64,000 nucleotides of DNA from Cladorhizidae sp. MBARI D1340-BT2 (lineage: Eukaryota > Porifera > Demospongiae > Poecilosclerida > Cladorhizidae), in contig JAQNBH010000009.1 of assembly GCA_028752905.1 (NCBI GenBank), positions 31,663,442-31,727,441 of the forward strand. Reading direction: 5' to 3'. Below are positions 11,516-23,049 of this stretch, one piece after another. The notes under the pieces are model-generated. The model was not told where the DNA came from and did not search any database. It saw nothing but the letters and a program-made list of their open reading frames with translations. The translations under genes and the position numbers were made by a program. Positions within the stretch are counted from its first letter, which is position 1; every line of letters starts with the position of its first letter.

Positions 11516-12722
11516 TAACACAATTTGCTCTAGCAAAGCCATTTGGAACAGCAATAATAAGAATTATCAGTAGCTATTATGACACTACAAATGTATTATG
11601 ACACTACAAATGCACAGCTATGTTAATCACATTCTTGGTCTTGATAATGTTTTATATATATACACTTACTATTTTTATTACTGCAATCACTTGTGGGCAC
11701 TTTGAGCCTCCTTTGCCTCATTTCACCCCCCCCCCCCCCCCCCCCCCCCCACACACACACCCATCCTCCACCCCTCCCTGCTGTGGGTCTCTCCTACATT
11801 GCTGCATTAAAAAGAATCCCTATACTATATATACTATACCTGTACCTTTGATTCATAGGATTCATAGGTCAGTGGTCCCATGCCAGCCTACTGATCAGGG
11901 TTTGTGGGTTTATATCACAGCCCCTGCTTAATTAAATTAATTCTCGTGTCTCTGGCTCTCTTGGCCTTTCTTTGGGTAGACATCCTTCCCGATACTTGGC
12001 TTCTTGTCTTTAGACATGGTCATGCAGGACTTTTGCACGAGTTTGAGTCACACAGTTGCCATTATTTTTTTGTTTCTTTTTAAGGGGAAAAAATTGATTG
12101 TTGTGTGGGATTCAAATCCTCACAAACTTGAGCTCATGAGCAGACTCGCATACCAAAGGAAAAAGGTGATAAGGAAGCAAATGTTAAAAATTGTAGCTAT
12201 AACTGTGAGAAGCATAATAGATTTTAACCAACGCAAACAGATTTAAATACAGTTAAATAAGATGTAAAGACTAACTTCAAACTAAACAGTCAAGTTTAGC
12301 TTCCACAGACTCCATAACTGAGGCAGCATTCCTTAAACCACATTTACAAACAAGCATATTGAATGTACTAGTAATGTATCAATCTTCACTATTGCTTTCA
12401 TCTGAGCACTGTTATGCTGGTAGTCCGAGAGCACTGACTTTTGATAGTAAAGGGCAATTTGTTCTTTAGAATTTAGATAGCATTGGGCCTGCATGAGTGA
12501 GTGAGTGTGTCTGTAGCTATAAATCTTTATGGATACTAGATGCATACTGTAGCTGCTACGCTGATCACCACTCTTAGGGTGTAAAGTGATTTCTAAGTGT
12601 TTTTAATTACCTCATCGTGATTTAGACCCAAAGTTGACTGAAATACGACTAGGCAAATATCAGTGCAAAGCACACAGAAAGGCTATCTTTTGACCAGTCT
12701 TTTGATCTGTTACATGTTGTCT
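11516..12722. other. Non-coding, C-tract and (AC)n
   Basis: A run of 25 C at 11726-11750 is followed by (AC)n. No recognisable coding or RNA gene. The short frames at 12004-12246 and on the other strand at 12333-12545 have no domain resemblance. Confidence 0.55.
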
Positions 12723-12824
12723 CAGGGATGCCGCAAGGCAGTATTCTTGGACCAATTCTGTTATTTACATTAATGACATTGAAGACTTTATTTGGTCCAA
12801 GAATACTGCCTTGCAGCATCCCTG
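12723..12824. repeat. 33-bp inverted repeat inside an RT motif
   Basis: The arm at 12723-12755 (CAGGGATGCCGCAAGGCAGT...) is the reverse complement of 12792-12824 with one mismatch. The loop is about 36 bases. The left arm encodes a LINE-type MPQGSILGP motif, so the palindrome is built from RT coding sequence. Confidence 0.9.
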
Positions 12825-12882
12825 CTATGTTAGCTACCTATGTAGACAAAAAAGTATTTCCTAAGATGCTGCCTGTGTGTAG

Positions 12883-12883
<1 letters not shown>

Positions 12884-12922
<39 letters not shown>
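12884..12922. repeat. (TA)n microsatellite
   Basis: About 19 perfect TA units. Confidence 0.95.
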
Positions 12923-12925
<3 letters not shown>

Positions 12926-12957
12926 GGAGTGGTTTGATATTTTGATTAAACCTAGCA

Positions 12958-13450
12958 ATTTTCTTGCAGATGACCTAAATTTTGGGACAAAGATTGAAGA
13001 TGAATTGTGGATGAGGGTTAGCAGAATTGAATTTGCTGCAGTTGAAATAGGTGGCATACACCTTATGGGATTGTCAGAGAGTGTAGAAAATACTTGATGC
13101 TTTGGCAACACAGATTAGCTGTTTAAGCTCGCATTCAATGAAAGCGGCAAATTTTTGTGCAAAGAAACATCTCCAAGGCATTGCCTCTGAGTTTATATCT
13201 TTCTTAGGTATGTTGGTTGAACCACTTGGAAATCTTCTTGCAGATGACCTAAATTTTGGGACAGAGATTGGAGACGAGTTGTAAATAGTTTGCAGAATTA
13301 GATTGGTTTTAGACAGTTGATGCAGCTATTGTGTTTTGGCAGTCCAGCTAGCTGTTCAAGTCACGATTGGGATAAAAGAAGCAAGCTTTAGTGGACAAAG
13401 AAGTGTCTCCCAAAGCACTACCTTTGAGTATGGATTGTTTTAGGAGGTGT
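12958..13450. repeat. Diverged tandem pair, about 275-bp period
   Basis: CTTGCAGATGACCTAAATTT occurs at about 12963 and 13237. The following 200 bases remain alignable between the two units, including a GGCAAC/GGCAGTCCAG-(A/C)TTAGCTGTT block, AAGAAGTGTCTCC versus AAACATCTCC, and GCCTCTGAGT versus ACCTTTGAGT. There is no recognisable coding. Confidence 0.75.
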
Positions 13451-14118
13451 CAAGAATCAACTCTGGATTACTAGTAGTCACCAGATCCATATGTTCCCTT
13501 TGATGTGAATAGTGACACTAGTGAAAATACCTAGAACAAATGTGACACAGTTCTGGAAAATAGCACACAAATGCTGATTTCATGAAACACAGATAAAGGG
13601 CAGGAAGAATGGGGGTGGGGGGGGGGGGGGGATGGGGGGAGACAACAAACATAGATACGTAGTGAGATGTAGAAAATGAAAATGAACTTCTGCTGAAGAA
13701 GGTAAGAGAACACAGCAGAGGGGGGAGTCTTTAAGAATTAGTATGGGTTACTGTTACTGTTGCAATATCTATGGACTTGAGCACACTTAAGATAAAGACT
13801 TCTAGCATTTCAAGAGCACTGAGTCTAGTCAAGCAGAGAAGGGAGAGACTTCCAGAGGGTTTGAAGGGAAATGAGAGGGAGTCAGCAGAGATATTGGTGG
13901 GAGCAAGGGAGTAGAAAACTTATGATGGCATTGGCAATGAGCAGTATGACAGAATTTGTAGGCAGAGGGAAACACACCCTGTGAGGTTGTTTCTCTAGAG
14001 TCTAGATGATGTAAGATGAGATGACTGGTTGAGGCTCTGGAGCAGAAACATCTTTAATGTATACTCAGGTACTCTCCCAAAACTTGAGATCTGTGATAAA
14101 GTTTATTTCTCTTAATCT
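13451..14118. other. Non-coding, G-tract
   Basis: A G-run of about 15 lies at 13617-13631 in purine-rich sequence. No gene seen. Confidence 0.5.
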
Positions 14119-14430
14119 TGATATCCTGCCTGTCAACTCCAGGACATACCTAATATCCTGCCTGTGAACTCCAGACATACCTGATATCCTGCCTGTCAAC
14201 TCCAGGACATACCTGATATCCTGCCTGTCAACTCCAGACATACCTGATATCCTGCCTGTCAACTCCAGGACATACCTGATATCCTGCCTGTCAACTCCAG
14301 GACATACCTGATATCCTGCCTGTCAACTCCAGGACATACCTGATATCCTGCCTGTCAACTCCAGGACATACCTGATATCCTGCCTGTCAACTCCAGGACA
14401 TACTTGATATCCTGCCTGTCAACTCCAGGA
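14119..14430. repeat. 32-bp minisatellite, about 10 copies
   Basis: Unit ATATCCTGCCTGTCAACTCC plus AGGACATACCTG, alternating 31 and 32 bases. It produces a spurious repetitive frame on the minus strand. Confidence 0.95.
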
Positions 14431-15352
14431 TAACCCCATTCAGATTCTAAAGGTTTTTCAGATTTGAATGGAAATTAAATCTATTGACAGACCTGTTTGA
14501 GAGAATGGTGCTTATCACATGATCTTGTTTGCTTGACAAAGAGAGGCCTTGACCATGCCTGGGAGTACTTGCTGAGCCTTGTACAAATTCTTTCCTCGTT
14601 AAAATGATCGCAGAGGAGATGAGGCATTTGTCAATACCATAAATTACCAAATTGAACTTACGATTAGTTGAACTGGTTTGAAGTTTGAGATGGATTGGCC
14701 TGCTAGAGCAATTACCTGGGAATAAGAATGACAGTTGAAAGAACAGAGGACAGAAACCTCAGTGGAGGTTGGAGACAAGCCGAGGGACAACAATTTAAAC
14801 TTCAGGTGAACATCATCCACTAGCTGATTGGTGGTAGTCTTTGAAGGAGGCTATATCAGATGCGACTTTAGCTGGTCATGTGGGCAATGAAAAGCAGATG
14901 GACTCTTTTGCTTCAATAAATGCGGCTTTAGATAGGCCAGCACCTTCTGTGAAGGCATGCATTAATAAGCCATGGATAACAGAGGTCACTCGCATTCCCA
15001 TTGAAAGTGCAGCTAGCCTTGCCAGGTACCTGGCGACCTCTTGTTTTGCTTGGCATTGTGGAAGAGGGCTTTGGGTTATTGAACTTCAGGGTAGGCTCTG
15101 ATACTTAGTTGACTGAAGCTTCTTGGGTCCAGTTCCCTATTATTTGACTTGTCACCTGGCTGAGGTCTGGCTCCTGCTGTAGTAGGCAGCATCTTTTGTT
15201 CACTCTGGCAAATAACTCCAATTGGATCCCACCAGAAACTACTAACATCAACATCGTCATCATTACCATAATAATAATAATAATAATAGCCGATACCCGC
15301 AGAAACTCTGTGGTTATTTTTTCTGTCATAACTAATGCCAGTAACCACAAAC
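14431..15352. other. Non-coding
   Basis: A short (ATA)n tract lies at about 15268-15290. Frames such as 14841-15101 have no recognisable domain. A faint fragment (DSFASINAALDRPAPSVKAC) could be transposon-derived but was not identified. Confidence 0.4.
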
Positions 15353-15822
15353 ATAATTGACTCTACACATGAGCACCTGTAATAACATCAGATATTAGCT
15401 ATAATTGACTCTACACATGAGCACCTGTAATAACATCAGATATTAGCTATAATTGACTCTACACATGAGCACCTGTAATAACATCAGATATTAGCTATAA
15501 TTGACTCTACACATGAGCACCTGTAATAACATCAGATATTAGCTATAATTGACTCTACACATGAGCACCTGTAATAACATCAGATATTAGCTATAATTGA
15601 CTCTACACATGAGCACCTGTAATAACATCAGATATTAGCTATAATTGACTCTACACATGAGCACCTATAATAACATCAGATATTAGCTATAATTGACTCT
15701 ACACATGAGCACCTGTAATAACATCAGATATTAGCTATAATTGACTCTACACATGAGCACCTGTAATAACATCAGATATTAGCTATAATTGACTCTACAC
15801 ATGAGCACCTGTAATACCAGCT
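15353..15822. repeat. 48-bp minisatellite, about 9.7 copies
   Basis: ATAATTGACTCTACACATGA and its following 28 bases repeat at exactly 48 bases from 15353. Copies are almost identical (one G to A change near 15666), which implies recent expansion or homogenisation. It directly abuts the 3' side of a Helitron relic on the minus strand. Confidence 0.97.
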
Positions 15823-15834
15823 ATTGTAAAGCTA

Positions 15835-16215
15835 CTTTAAAAGGAAAGGTTTTTTTCCGTGTGCTGTTCCTGGTGCTGGGCTGTGTGCACTTTAAATCGC
15901 ACATCGCTCTAGCCCTGGAGAAGGCCACATACAGTTGACCATGTGAAGAAAACAAAATTGACCATACGTGTGTAGCTACCTCCAAATAATGTACCAATGT
16001 GAAGGTGAAGGCACTCTTATGTTTTGTTGAAAATTTGTTTGCTTTGCTGATAGTGTCCCAAAACAGTTTTTGCAGTGTTTGTCAATGTGGATACTCAGAA
16101 AGTGGTGGTAGACTAATCTTACCATTGTGGCAACAGTTCAGTGTCTCCATATTCAACTTTAAAGTATCACAATTCTGGCACAGTGTGGATATTGGCCCAA
16201 GGCAGAAGTTTGTAT
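15835..16215 (-). pseudogene. Internally collapsed Helitron
   Basis: The minus strand from 16214 reads LGPISTLCQNCDTLKLNMET, then LNCCHNGKISLPPLSEYP, one stop, then KANKFSTKHKSAFTF. This matches the region that precedes the Helitron-like N domain (CC-X2-GK-X2-LPP). It then runs in the same frame into FSSHGQLYVAFSRARAM and DLKC, which is the final motif of a PIF1-type Helitron helicase. Well over a thousand residues that normally separate these two motifs are missing, including the Rep HUH nuclease and the helicase Walker motifs. The piece is therefore a deletion derivative, non-autonomous or dead. Confidence 0.78.
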
Positions 16216-16911
16216 TGCTAGGACTTTCACTTGTACCTCTTCTCACTAGCTCTGGCCTTCTCTGTTCAGCTCTCTCCAGTTGCTTAAGTCTGTTAACACT
16301 TCTCTCACTAGTCTCTGCCTTTCTCTATTCTGCTCTCTCTGGATGCTCCTTTTCTCCCGCTCTTACATAAATCAGCTCTTCTCCATCTCTGTCTCGATGC
16401 TGCAGTCACTCTAAGTCAGATTTGCGGCATTTCTCAGGTTAGGACAGCTGCTATATACACACACATACACACACACACACGCATGGACAAGCATATAATA
16501 ACAACAACTACAACAACAATAATGACGATGATAATAAGGTGTGTTTGGTAATGAGGCCATTTCCTTTATCAAGGAGTTGGGCAGGAGAATTAAGAGGAGA
16601 CTGAGGAGGCCAAAGACTTTTTCTACTTGCTCCAACATTTGTTGGTGACAATACAATATGGCAATGCTGATGCTGTGCTGGGAGTATCTCATGTCCAGGA
16701 AACCTCAAACTACTTTTAACTCTGTTGTTATTATTATATATATATTTGTGTGTGTGCAAACTCCAGAAACTACTTTGATTTCCCTCCCTCTTGTGTGTAA
16801 AATATGTCGCAATTCAGAGGGGAAATGTAAGTTCTGTTTTTGGGGACAATGGGACAGCAGTTGGGTTTGATGGACATCATTTATATTAATTATTTAAATA
16901 TATATAAATTT
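16216..16911. other. Non-coding, short microsatellites
   Basis: (CA)n at about 16453-16482, AAC/AAT-rich at about 16498-16530, and TA/TG runs near 16735-16760. No recognisable coding. Confidence 0.5.
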
Positions 16912-16997
<86 letters not shown>

Positions 16998-17070
16998 CAA
17001 CAACAACAACAACAACAACAATAACAATAATAATTATAATAATAATAATAATAATAATAATTATTATTAT

Positions 17071-17166
<96 letters not shown>
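16912..17166. repeat. (AAT)n compound microsatellite
   Basis: About 255 bases of AAT with an internal AAC block (about 16993-17020) and two TTA inversions. On the minus strand it lies downstream of retroelement copy B, after some 200 bases of AT-rich 3' sequence that includes a further (ATT)n tract at 17264-17298. Confidence 0.95.
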
Positions 17167-17167
<1 letters not shown>

Positions 17168-17373
17168 GTTATTAGTAATTATTATTAATTACACTCCATA
17201 AAAAAATAGAAGCAAGACAAAAACAAAAAACAAAAATAATAACACCTTCAAAAAATTTCAAATTTTTATTATTATTGTTATTATTATTATTATTATTAAA
17301 TGAATAAACAAACAAACAGACATGCTATATAATAATCAATTACAAATAATAAATAATTAACAATAATAAATAA

Positions 17374-18846
17374 CTAAAAAGCTAACACGTTCAACTCCCG
17401 ACCGACCCCAAAAACAGACAAGGCACGCTGGACTGCCACTGAGAGATGCTGAAGGAGGTAAGCACGGGCATTCACCTCCCCAGTCCTTATCCTGAGGCTG
17501 AGCTCCTTCAGGAAAGCCCTCAATGGCCACAGGCACAAAAAAGTGGCAAGGCTGGCATACTTGGCCACTTTTTTCTCCTCAGCCATAGCAGCCACAGCTC
17601 CAGGACCACTCACTGCTGCACCCCGATACGACTGGGAAAACGTATCTGGACGGGTTGCATCCCATACCAGTTGCTTGCCATTCTTCCATGGCACCATGGT
17701 TACCCCATCAGGTCTTTTCCCGTCGGAACGAAAGAGACCCGACGGTTCCAACCTGGAAGGGGCACCGGCAGATGACAATGCCCGGAAGATGATGTCGTTC
17801 AAGGCGGTATGACGGTAGAAATGTCCTTCACTTCTCTTGCAGCTAAGACTGTGCGTAGCAAGGCGATCCACTTCTGTTCCACAGTGCTGGCAGTTATGGG
17901 GGCGACACAAAGTGGAGCCCAAGCGGAGACCCACGGCAACCCTGATGGTCATCATCCATCCTCAAGCCCAGGGACGAGATAGGGAGGGCATTTAGCCATG
18001 CACCGGATTCTTTTTTTTAAATGGCCAAAAGCCGGGCTCGAGCTAAATCGTCAGGTGCATTGTGCAACAAAGATTCCATGGACTTTGAGACCCTGCACAT
18101 ATCCCAGGTTTCTGGAAGCACGCTGCAAGACCCGATGGTGGGGGAGTGCTGTGACCCATAGACCATGCTGAAAGGGCATTATCAACAAAAGAGACAGGGA
18201 GTGAAAACAAGTGAGGTGGCAGGATGGCTTGGACCAGGTCATGAGTGGCAGCAGCTGAGGCCAAGAAGGCAGAGGGAGCAAGCTGCACTGCACTCGTGAT
18301 TCCAAGACCCCCTACACCAACAGGGAGAGTGGCCCTACAACCAAGAACGGACATCTTCAGTGAAATTAATGTTAGTGATACCACTCAGAATTGACTGGAG
18401 ACTCTCATCATAATCTATCAGAGCAGGAGAGAGAAAACATGGAGAAGTCCTGAGAGTGTATAGAAGCTTAGGGATAGAAAATGCGGCATCCTGAGCAGAA
18501 ACGAACCTGAGTCTGTCCCCCATGGGCTGATTTTCTCCCTGAGAACAGTTGAGACAGACTCCACACTATCCAACGGAGAACCCACATCGGAGGGATCAAC
18601 CACATGAGCTCCTGGGAGAGAGCATAAGATGGTTCCTCTCGAAACTGCATCATGGCAAATGATCTCAGACTTGTCGTTGTTCAAAATTAACCCAATCTTT
18701 TCTAGATCATGAATTATATCTTCCGTTGAGCCCCACAGAGTAATGTCATCTAGAAACATTACACACAACTCCGATGACAGCTGAGCACAGTTATGGAGTG
18801 AAAGACAGAAAAGGAGAGGATCCCCCTGCTGCACCCCTTCTGCTGA
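17374..18846 (-). pseudogene. Non-LTR retroelement, RT to nuclease tail (copy B)
   Basis: Read on the minus strand from 18846. RT motifs GVQQGDPL, LLFCLSLHNCAQLSSELC, the catalytic FLDD box (about 18750), and LGLILNNDKSEIICHD-type sequence lead into the post-RT region (QDAAFSIPKLLYTLRTSPC, VGGLGITSAVQLAPSAFLAS). A gap-free frame from 17955 to 17374 follows with LRLGSTLCRPHNCQHCGTEV, HSLSC (zinc-knuckle C-X2-C...H-X4-C), RSDGKRPDG, LVWDATRPDT and a conserved C-terminus. The first part of the RT is missing: sequence upstream of GVQQGDP is replaced by the ATT tract and copy C. Frame changes near 18040, 18335 and 18470 disable it. Confidence 0.85.
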
Positions 18847-19744
<898 letters not shown>

Positions 19745-19879
19745 AATTCATTATATTAATGATACACATATACATGATATTTGTAGGGAGTGATTAGAAT
19801 GACACTTTGAGCATGGACATAACCTGTGGCAATTACATAGATTTGATAGGTCAAAAACAAACTGGTTCCACATAAACAT

Positions 19880-20135
19880 TTATTTAAGAGAAAGGACCAA
19901 CTGATTATCGATCTGAAGGGGAGTATTCCATAGTCTCACAACTCTATTGAAGTACCAGTGCCTGGTTCCATTTATACAATGATAATTCACTTTGAGTTTC
20001 CCAGAAGTGGCTGGTCTCGTGAGGTGATAATGATATGTATTCATAGACTTTTAACATTTGATTGAAGTGACTTCATACATTTTATAGATACATAATATCC
20101 TGCACCTCAAGGTTACCAGACTCAGGGGAAGGGTC
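19880..20135 (-). pseudogene. LINE C-terminal relic
   Basis: One minus-strand frame reads RPATSGKLKVNYHCI, then HWYFNRVVRLWNTPLQID up to a stop at 19880. This is the conserved extreme C-terminus of CR1/L2-like ORF2. About 85 codons of recognisable sequence remain and nothing upstream was recognised. Confidence 0.65.
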
Positions 20136-20227
20136 TTTAACCCTCTTAATGCCAAAGCAGTTATCAAAGTAAATCCCCACTAAGACAGAGCCTGGGAAGG
20201 GCTCCTACTGGTATACTAGTTTAGTTA

Positions 20228-20405
20228 TAAGTTTATAACAAGCTAGCTTCTATATTAGTCCTTTATTGAAATATTTATCTATGCATAAATATCGTTTTCT
20301 AATAGACTATTGAGTATAAGTTTATAACAAGCTAGCTTCTATATTAGTCCTTTATTGAAATATTTATCTATGCATAAATATCGTTTTCTAATAGACTATT
20401 GAGTA
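20228..20405. repeat. 89-bp tandem duplication
   Basis: TAAGTTTATAACAAGCTAGC starts at 20228 and 20317. The two 89-base copies appear identical. Confidence 0.95.
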
Positions 20406-20864
20406 CTAAAGCTAGATAGCTTACCCTTAATAGCCTTTGATACTATAAAATCTCAATGTATAGCGCCCCACTCCTAATCTCAACCTGCAAGAAATTGCCC
20501 AACCTGAAAAAATAAAAATTAAAAAACAGCGAAGAGGCACATTATTACTAAATAACGCACACCACTGATTCTTCTATGACTTTTTTTCCAGACGTGACAA
20601 GCAAAGAATGGACTAGTCTCAGGAGCAAGCCAGAGATTGCATCTCAACAGCAGATTCTGACCAATTTCACTTTTACAAGTGTTTTTCAATGCACCCTTCT
20701 TTGGCAAAAGGCACCGCTTGGGTAAGGATGATCATGATTCTCAGGACAGACACAATGTAGGCATCCTTAATGCCTTACATTTCTCTTTTTCAATGATAGT
20801 AAGATCGGTGCTTCTTGGCGAGGTACCACATATATGCCTAACAAAGACTGTTTGTAATGTCAGC
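20406..20864. other. Unique sequence flanking the LTR element
   Basis: No recognisable gene. The final five bases (TCAGC) are the left flank of the LTR retrotransposon and compare with CCAGC at its right flank. Confidence 0.5.
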
Positions 20865-21176
20865 TGTCACAGGGTGACCTCCAAACTCATTAAACAATAA
20901 CTGTAGTTAACACTTATCATGTGTAAATGATATTCATTACAAACCACTACATGTAAAGGCAGAGTGCTGGTCATATAAACCAGTACCAAAGCCTAATCAT
21001 TGGAGTTCATTGCGAATATAGTTGAGTATTGTAGTTGACTTTTGTTGTTGAGCATAAGACTTTAATTATAACCATACTTCATGGAACAGTGATTCTTGGT
21101 AGCTAAGCATTAGTTGGCAGCATACCAACTAGTGTTTGAGTAGTGCCAGGATAATAAGAGTGGTTACCCGTGGACA
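20865..21176 (+). repeat. 5' LTR
   Basis: Runs from TGTCACAGGGTGACC to GGTTACCCGTGGACA (312 bases). It is near-identical to 26107-26406, differing by a few indels (for example CCAAAGCC in 5' only) and substitutions. Starts TGT and ends ACA as is usual for LTRs. Confidence 0.95.
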
Positions 21177-21178
21177 AA

Positions 21179-21196
21179 TGGTGGCAGCGGTGGGAT
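21179..21196 (+). promoter_or_regulatory. Primer-binding site
   Basis: TGGTGGCAGCGGTGGGAT starts two bases after the 5' LTR with the TGG expected for pairing with a tRNA CCA end. Which tRNA primes it was not determined. Confidence 0.75.
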
Positions 21197-21204
21197 ACTG
21201 CTAC

Positions 21205-21550
21205 AAAACCAGTTAGCCTTAGGATTCTGATAGAGTCAGTTTGCCTTAAAGATTCTGATAGTCAGTTAGCCTTAGGATTCTGATAGATTCAGTTTGCCTT
21301 TGGATTTGCTACAAACAGTTAGCCTTATTAGGATTCTGATAGATTCAGTTTGGATTTGCTACAAACAGTTAGCCTTAGGATTCTGATAGATTCAGTTTGG
21401 ATTTGCTACAAACAGTTAGCCTTAGGATTCTGATAGATTCAGTTTGGATTTGCTACAAACAGTTAGCCTTAGGATTCTGATAGATTCAGTTTGCCTTTGG
21501 ATTTGCTACAGGACCAGATAGCTTTAGGATTCTGATAGAGTCAGTTCTAT
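21205..21550 (+). repeat. About 47-bp tandem repeat in the LTR-element leader
   Basis: CAGTTAGCCTTAGGATTCTG, ATAGATTCAGTTTGGATT and TGCTACAAA repeat about seven times with length variants between the primer-binding site and gag. This is the untranslated leader, where packaging signals usually lie. Confidence 0.92.
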
Positions 21551-21663
21551 TAGAAGAAGCTAGCCTTGCTATCTAGAACCTTGTCGATTTGAACTTGGTG
21601 AATTGAGCTAATAAAGAAGTTGAACCATTGTGTACAAGTGTCTGAGTTAAAGGAGTTGATGAC

Positions 21664-23034
21664 ATGGCCAAGAGGAAGCAAAGAAATGAGCACGAAGAAG
21701 AGATAGACGAGAAAGATGCAGCAGTACCTGCCAGCGATTTGATGGCAATGACGTTGAGGATGGATGAGAGACGAGAAAAGGCAGAGGAGGAGAGAGAAAA
21801 ACGCTGGGAATTACTTCTGTCCAACCACACCAGAAGAGAAAGGTCTGGAGAGATGGAAGACAGCCCCAGGTCGACATACAGCCACGAGGTAACCCACAAG
21901 GAGAAGATCGCTAAGTTCAGACGACTTGATCCAGGAGAAGACGTGGAAGACTACTTCACTGCGTTTGAAGCACACATGGGGTGTTACGAGGTGAACCCGA
22001 CACAGTGGACTAAACACCTGGCTCCCATACTGAGTGCAGAAGCAACTGGAGTGTACATAGCACTAACACCTGCAGACAGGAAAGACTACGACACACTGAA
22101 GAAAGCCCTTTTTACCCACTATCGAGTTTCCACAATGACGTACAGAACCAAGATGGACCAGCTAAGACGAAAGAAAGGAGAAACTTGGATGACATGTTAC
22201 AAACGTCACAAGAATCTGACCAACAAATGGATGGTTAACTGTGAGACTGTGGAGGATGCCGCTGATTTGGTATCTATGGATGCTGTGATCAGGCTATTAC
22301 CTCGACAGATAGCACATCACGTCAGGGACAAGGAACCGGACACCGGAGAGGAAGCAGCCAGGTGGGCCGATGATTTCATCAACAACAGGGGTTGGAGCTA
22401 TGATGCTGTCACAGATCGAGACAGATCACCCCCTCGCAATATACATAGGCGGGATGACCGAAATCGCCCACAAATCGACAAACCCCAGCGACACGATGAG
22501 AGAGGAGACCGAAGGAGGGGATCTCTGCACAGACAGGCATCGGAGAAACCTGTGGACCAGCCTGTTAAGAAACTTCTGCCAAAATATGATAAACACAACC
22601 GACCAAGATGTTTTAAATGCCAGAATTATGGACACATCGCAGCCGAGTGTCACGACAGCAGAAATATCCCAGATACACCGAAGTTAGAGTTTGTCAACTT
22701 ACCTTCGCCACTAACGACCAGAGAGGAAGTGGCCTTGGTGCAAGCAGAAATTAACAGACACCGAATGGTGGATGGAATGATCAATGGATCCAGCTGCAGT
22801 AGACTGCTACTCGACACTGGAACTGAGAGGTCAGTCGTGGATAACCGTCTCATCAAACAGACTGACTACACTGGAGAGAAAGTCCAGGTACGAGCTTTCA
22901 ATGGCACAGTCTCAACCTTGCCTCTAGCTCAAATCACACTAGAAGTGGATGGAGTCGACGAACAGCTAACAGTAGCAGTGCAAGAACAATTGGGTTTTGA
23001 TGCATGTGTAGGCATGGACTTTCCAGAGATCTGA
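21664..23034 (+). CDS. gag-pro: Gag-protease polyprotein of the LTR element
   Basis: 456 codons, uninterrupted. A charged N-terminus (residues 1-75, likely coiled coil with DERREKAEEEREKR) is followed by a retroviral-type capsid region (about 76-235: KIAKFRRLDPGEDVEDYFTA, VYIALTPADRKDY, VIRLLPRQIA), an Arg/Asp-rich basic stretch, and one CCHC zinc knuckle CFKCQNYGHIAAEC near residues 318-331. An aspartic protease follows near 385 (LLLDTGTERSVV, catalytic DTG) with its flap and a GFDACVGMDF end. Gag forms the particle and binds RNA, and the protease matures it. The Met at 21664 is chosen because it opens the frame after the leader. The stop at 23032 separates it from pol. Confidence 0.93.
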   Translation: MAKRKQRNEHEEEIDEKDAAVPASDLMAMTLRMDERREKAEEEREKRWELLLSNHTRRERSGEMEDSPRSTYSHEVTHKEKIAKFRRLDPGEDVEDYFTAFEAHMGCYEVNPTQWTKHLAPILSAEATGVYIALTPADRKDYDTLKKALFTHYRVSTMTYRTKMDQLRRKKGETWMTCYKRHKNLTNKWMVNCETVEDAADLVSMDAVIRLLPRQIAHHVRDKEPDTGEEAARWADDFINNRGWSYDAVTDRDRSPPRNIHRRDDRNRPQIDKPQRHDERGDRRRGSLHRQASEKPVDQPVKKLLPKYDKHNRPRCFKCQNYGHIAAECHDSRNIPDTPKLEFVNLPSPLTTREEVALVQAEINRHRMVDGMINGSSCSRLLLDTGTERSVVDNRLIKQTDYTGEKVQVRAFNGTVSTLPLAQITLEVDGVDEQLTVAVQEQLGFDACVGMDFPEI

Positions 23035-23049
23035 AACATTGGGAAGAAG

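Noticed and set aside
12061..12130. GGGATTCAAATCCTCA resembles a tRNA/SINE B box
   Set aside because: No A box at the right distance and no cloverleaf could be drawn.
16840..17175. Poly-Asn frame resembling a low-complexity protein
   Set aside because: It is produced entirely by the (AAT)n microsatellite. There is no flanking coding signal.
20137..20154. TTAACCCTCTTAATGCCA looks like a piggyBac terminus
   Set aside because: No matching inverted terminus with TTAA was found nearby, so a second piggyBac element cannot be supported.
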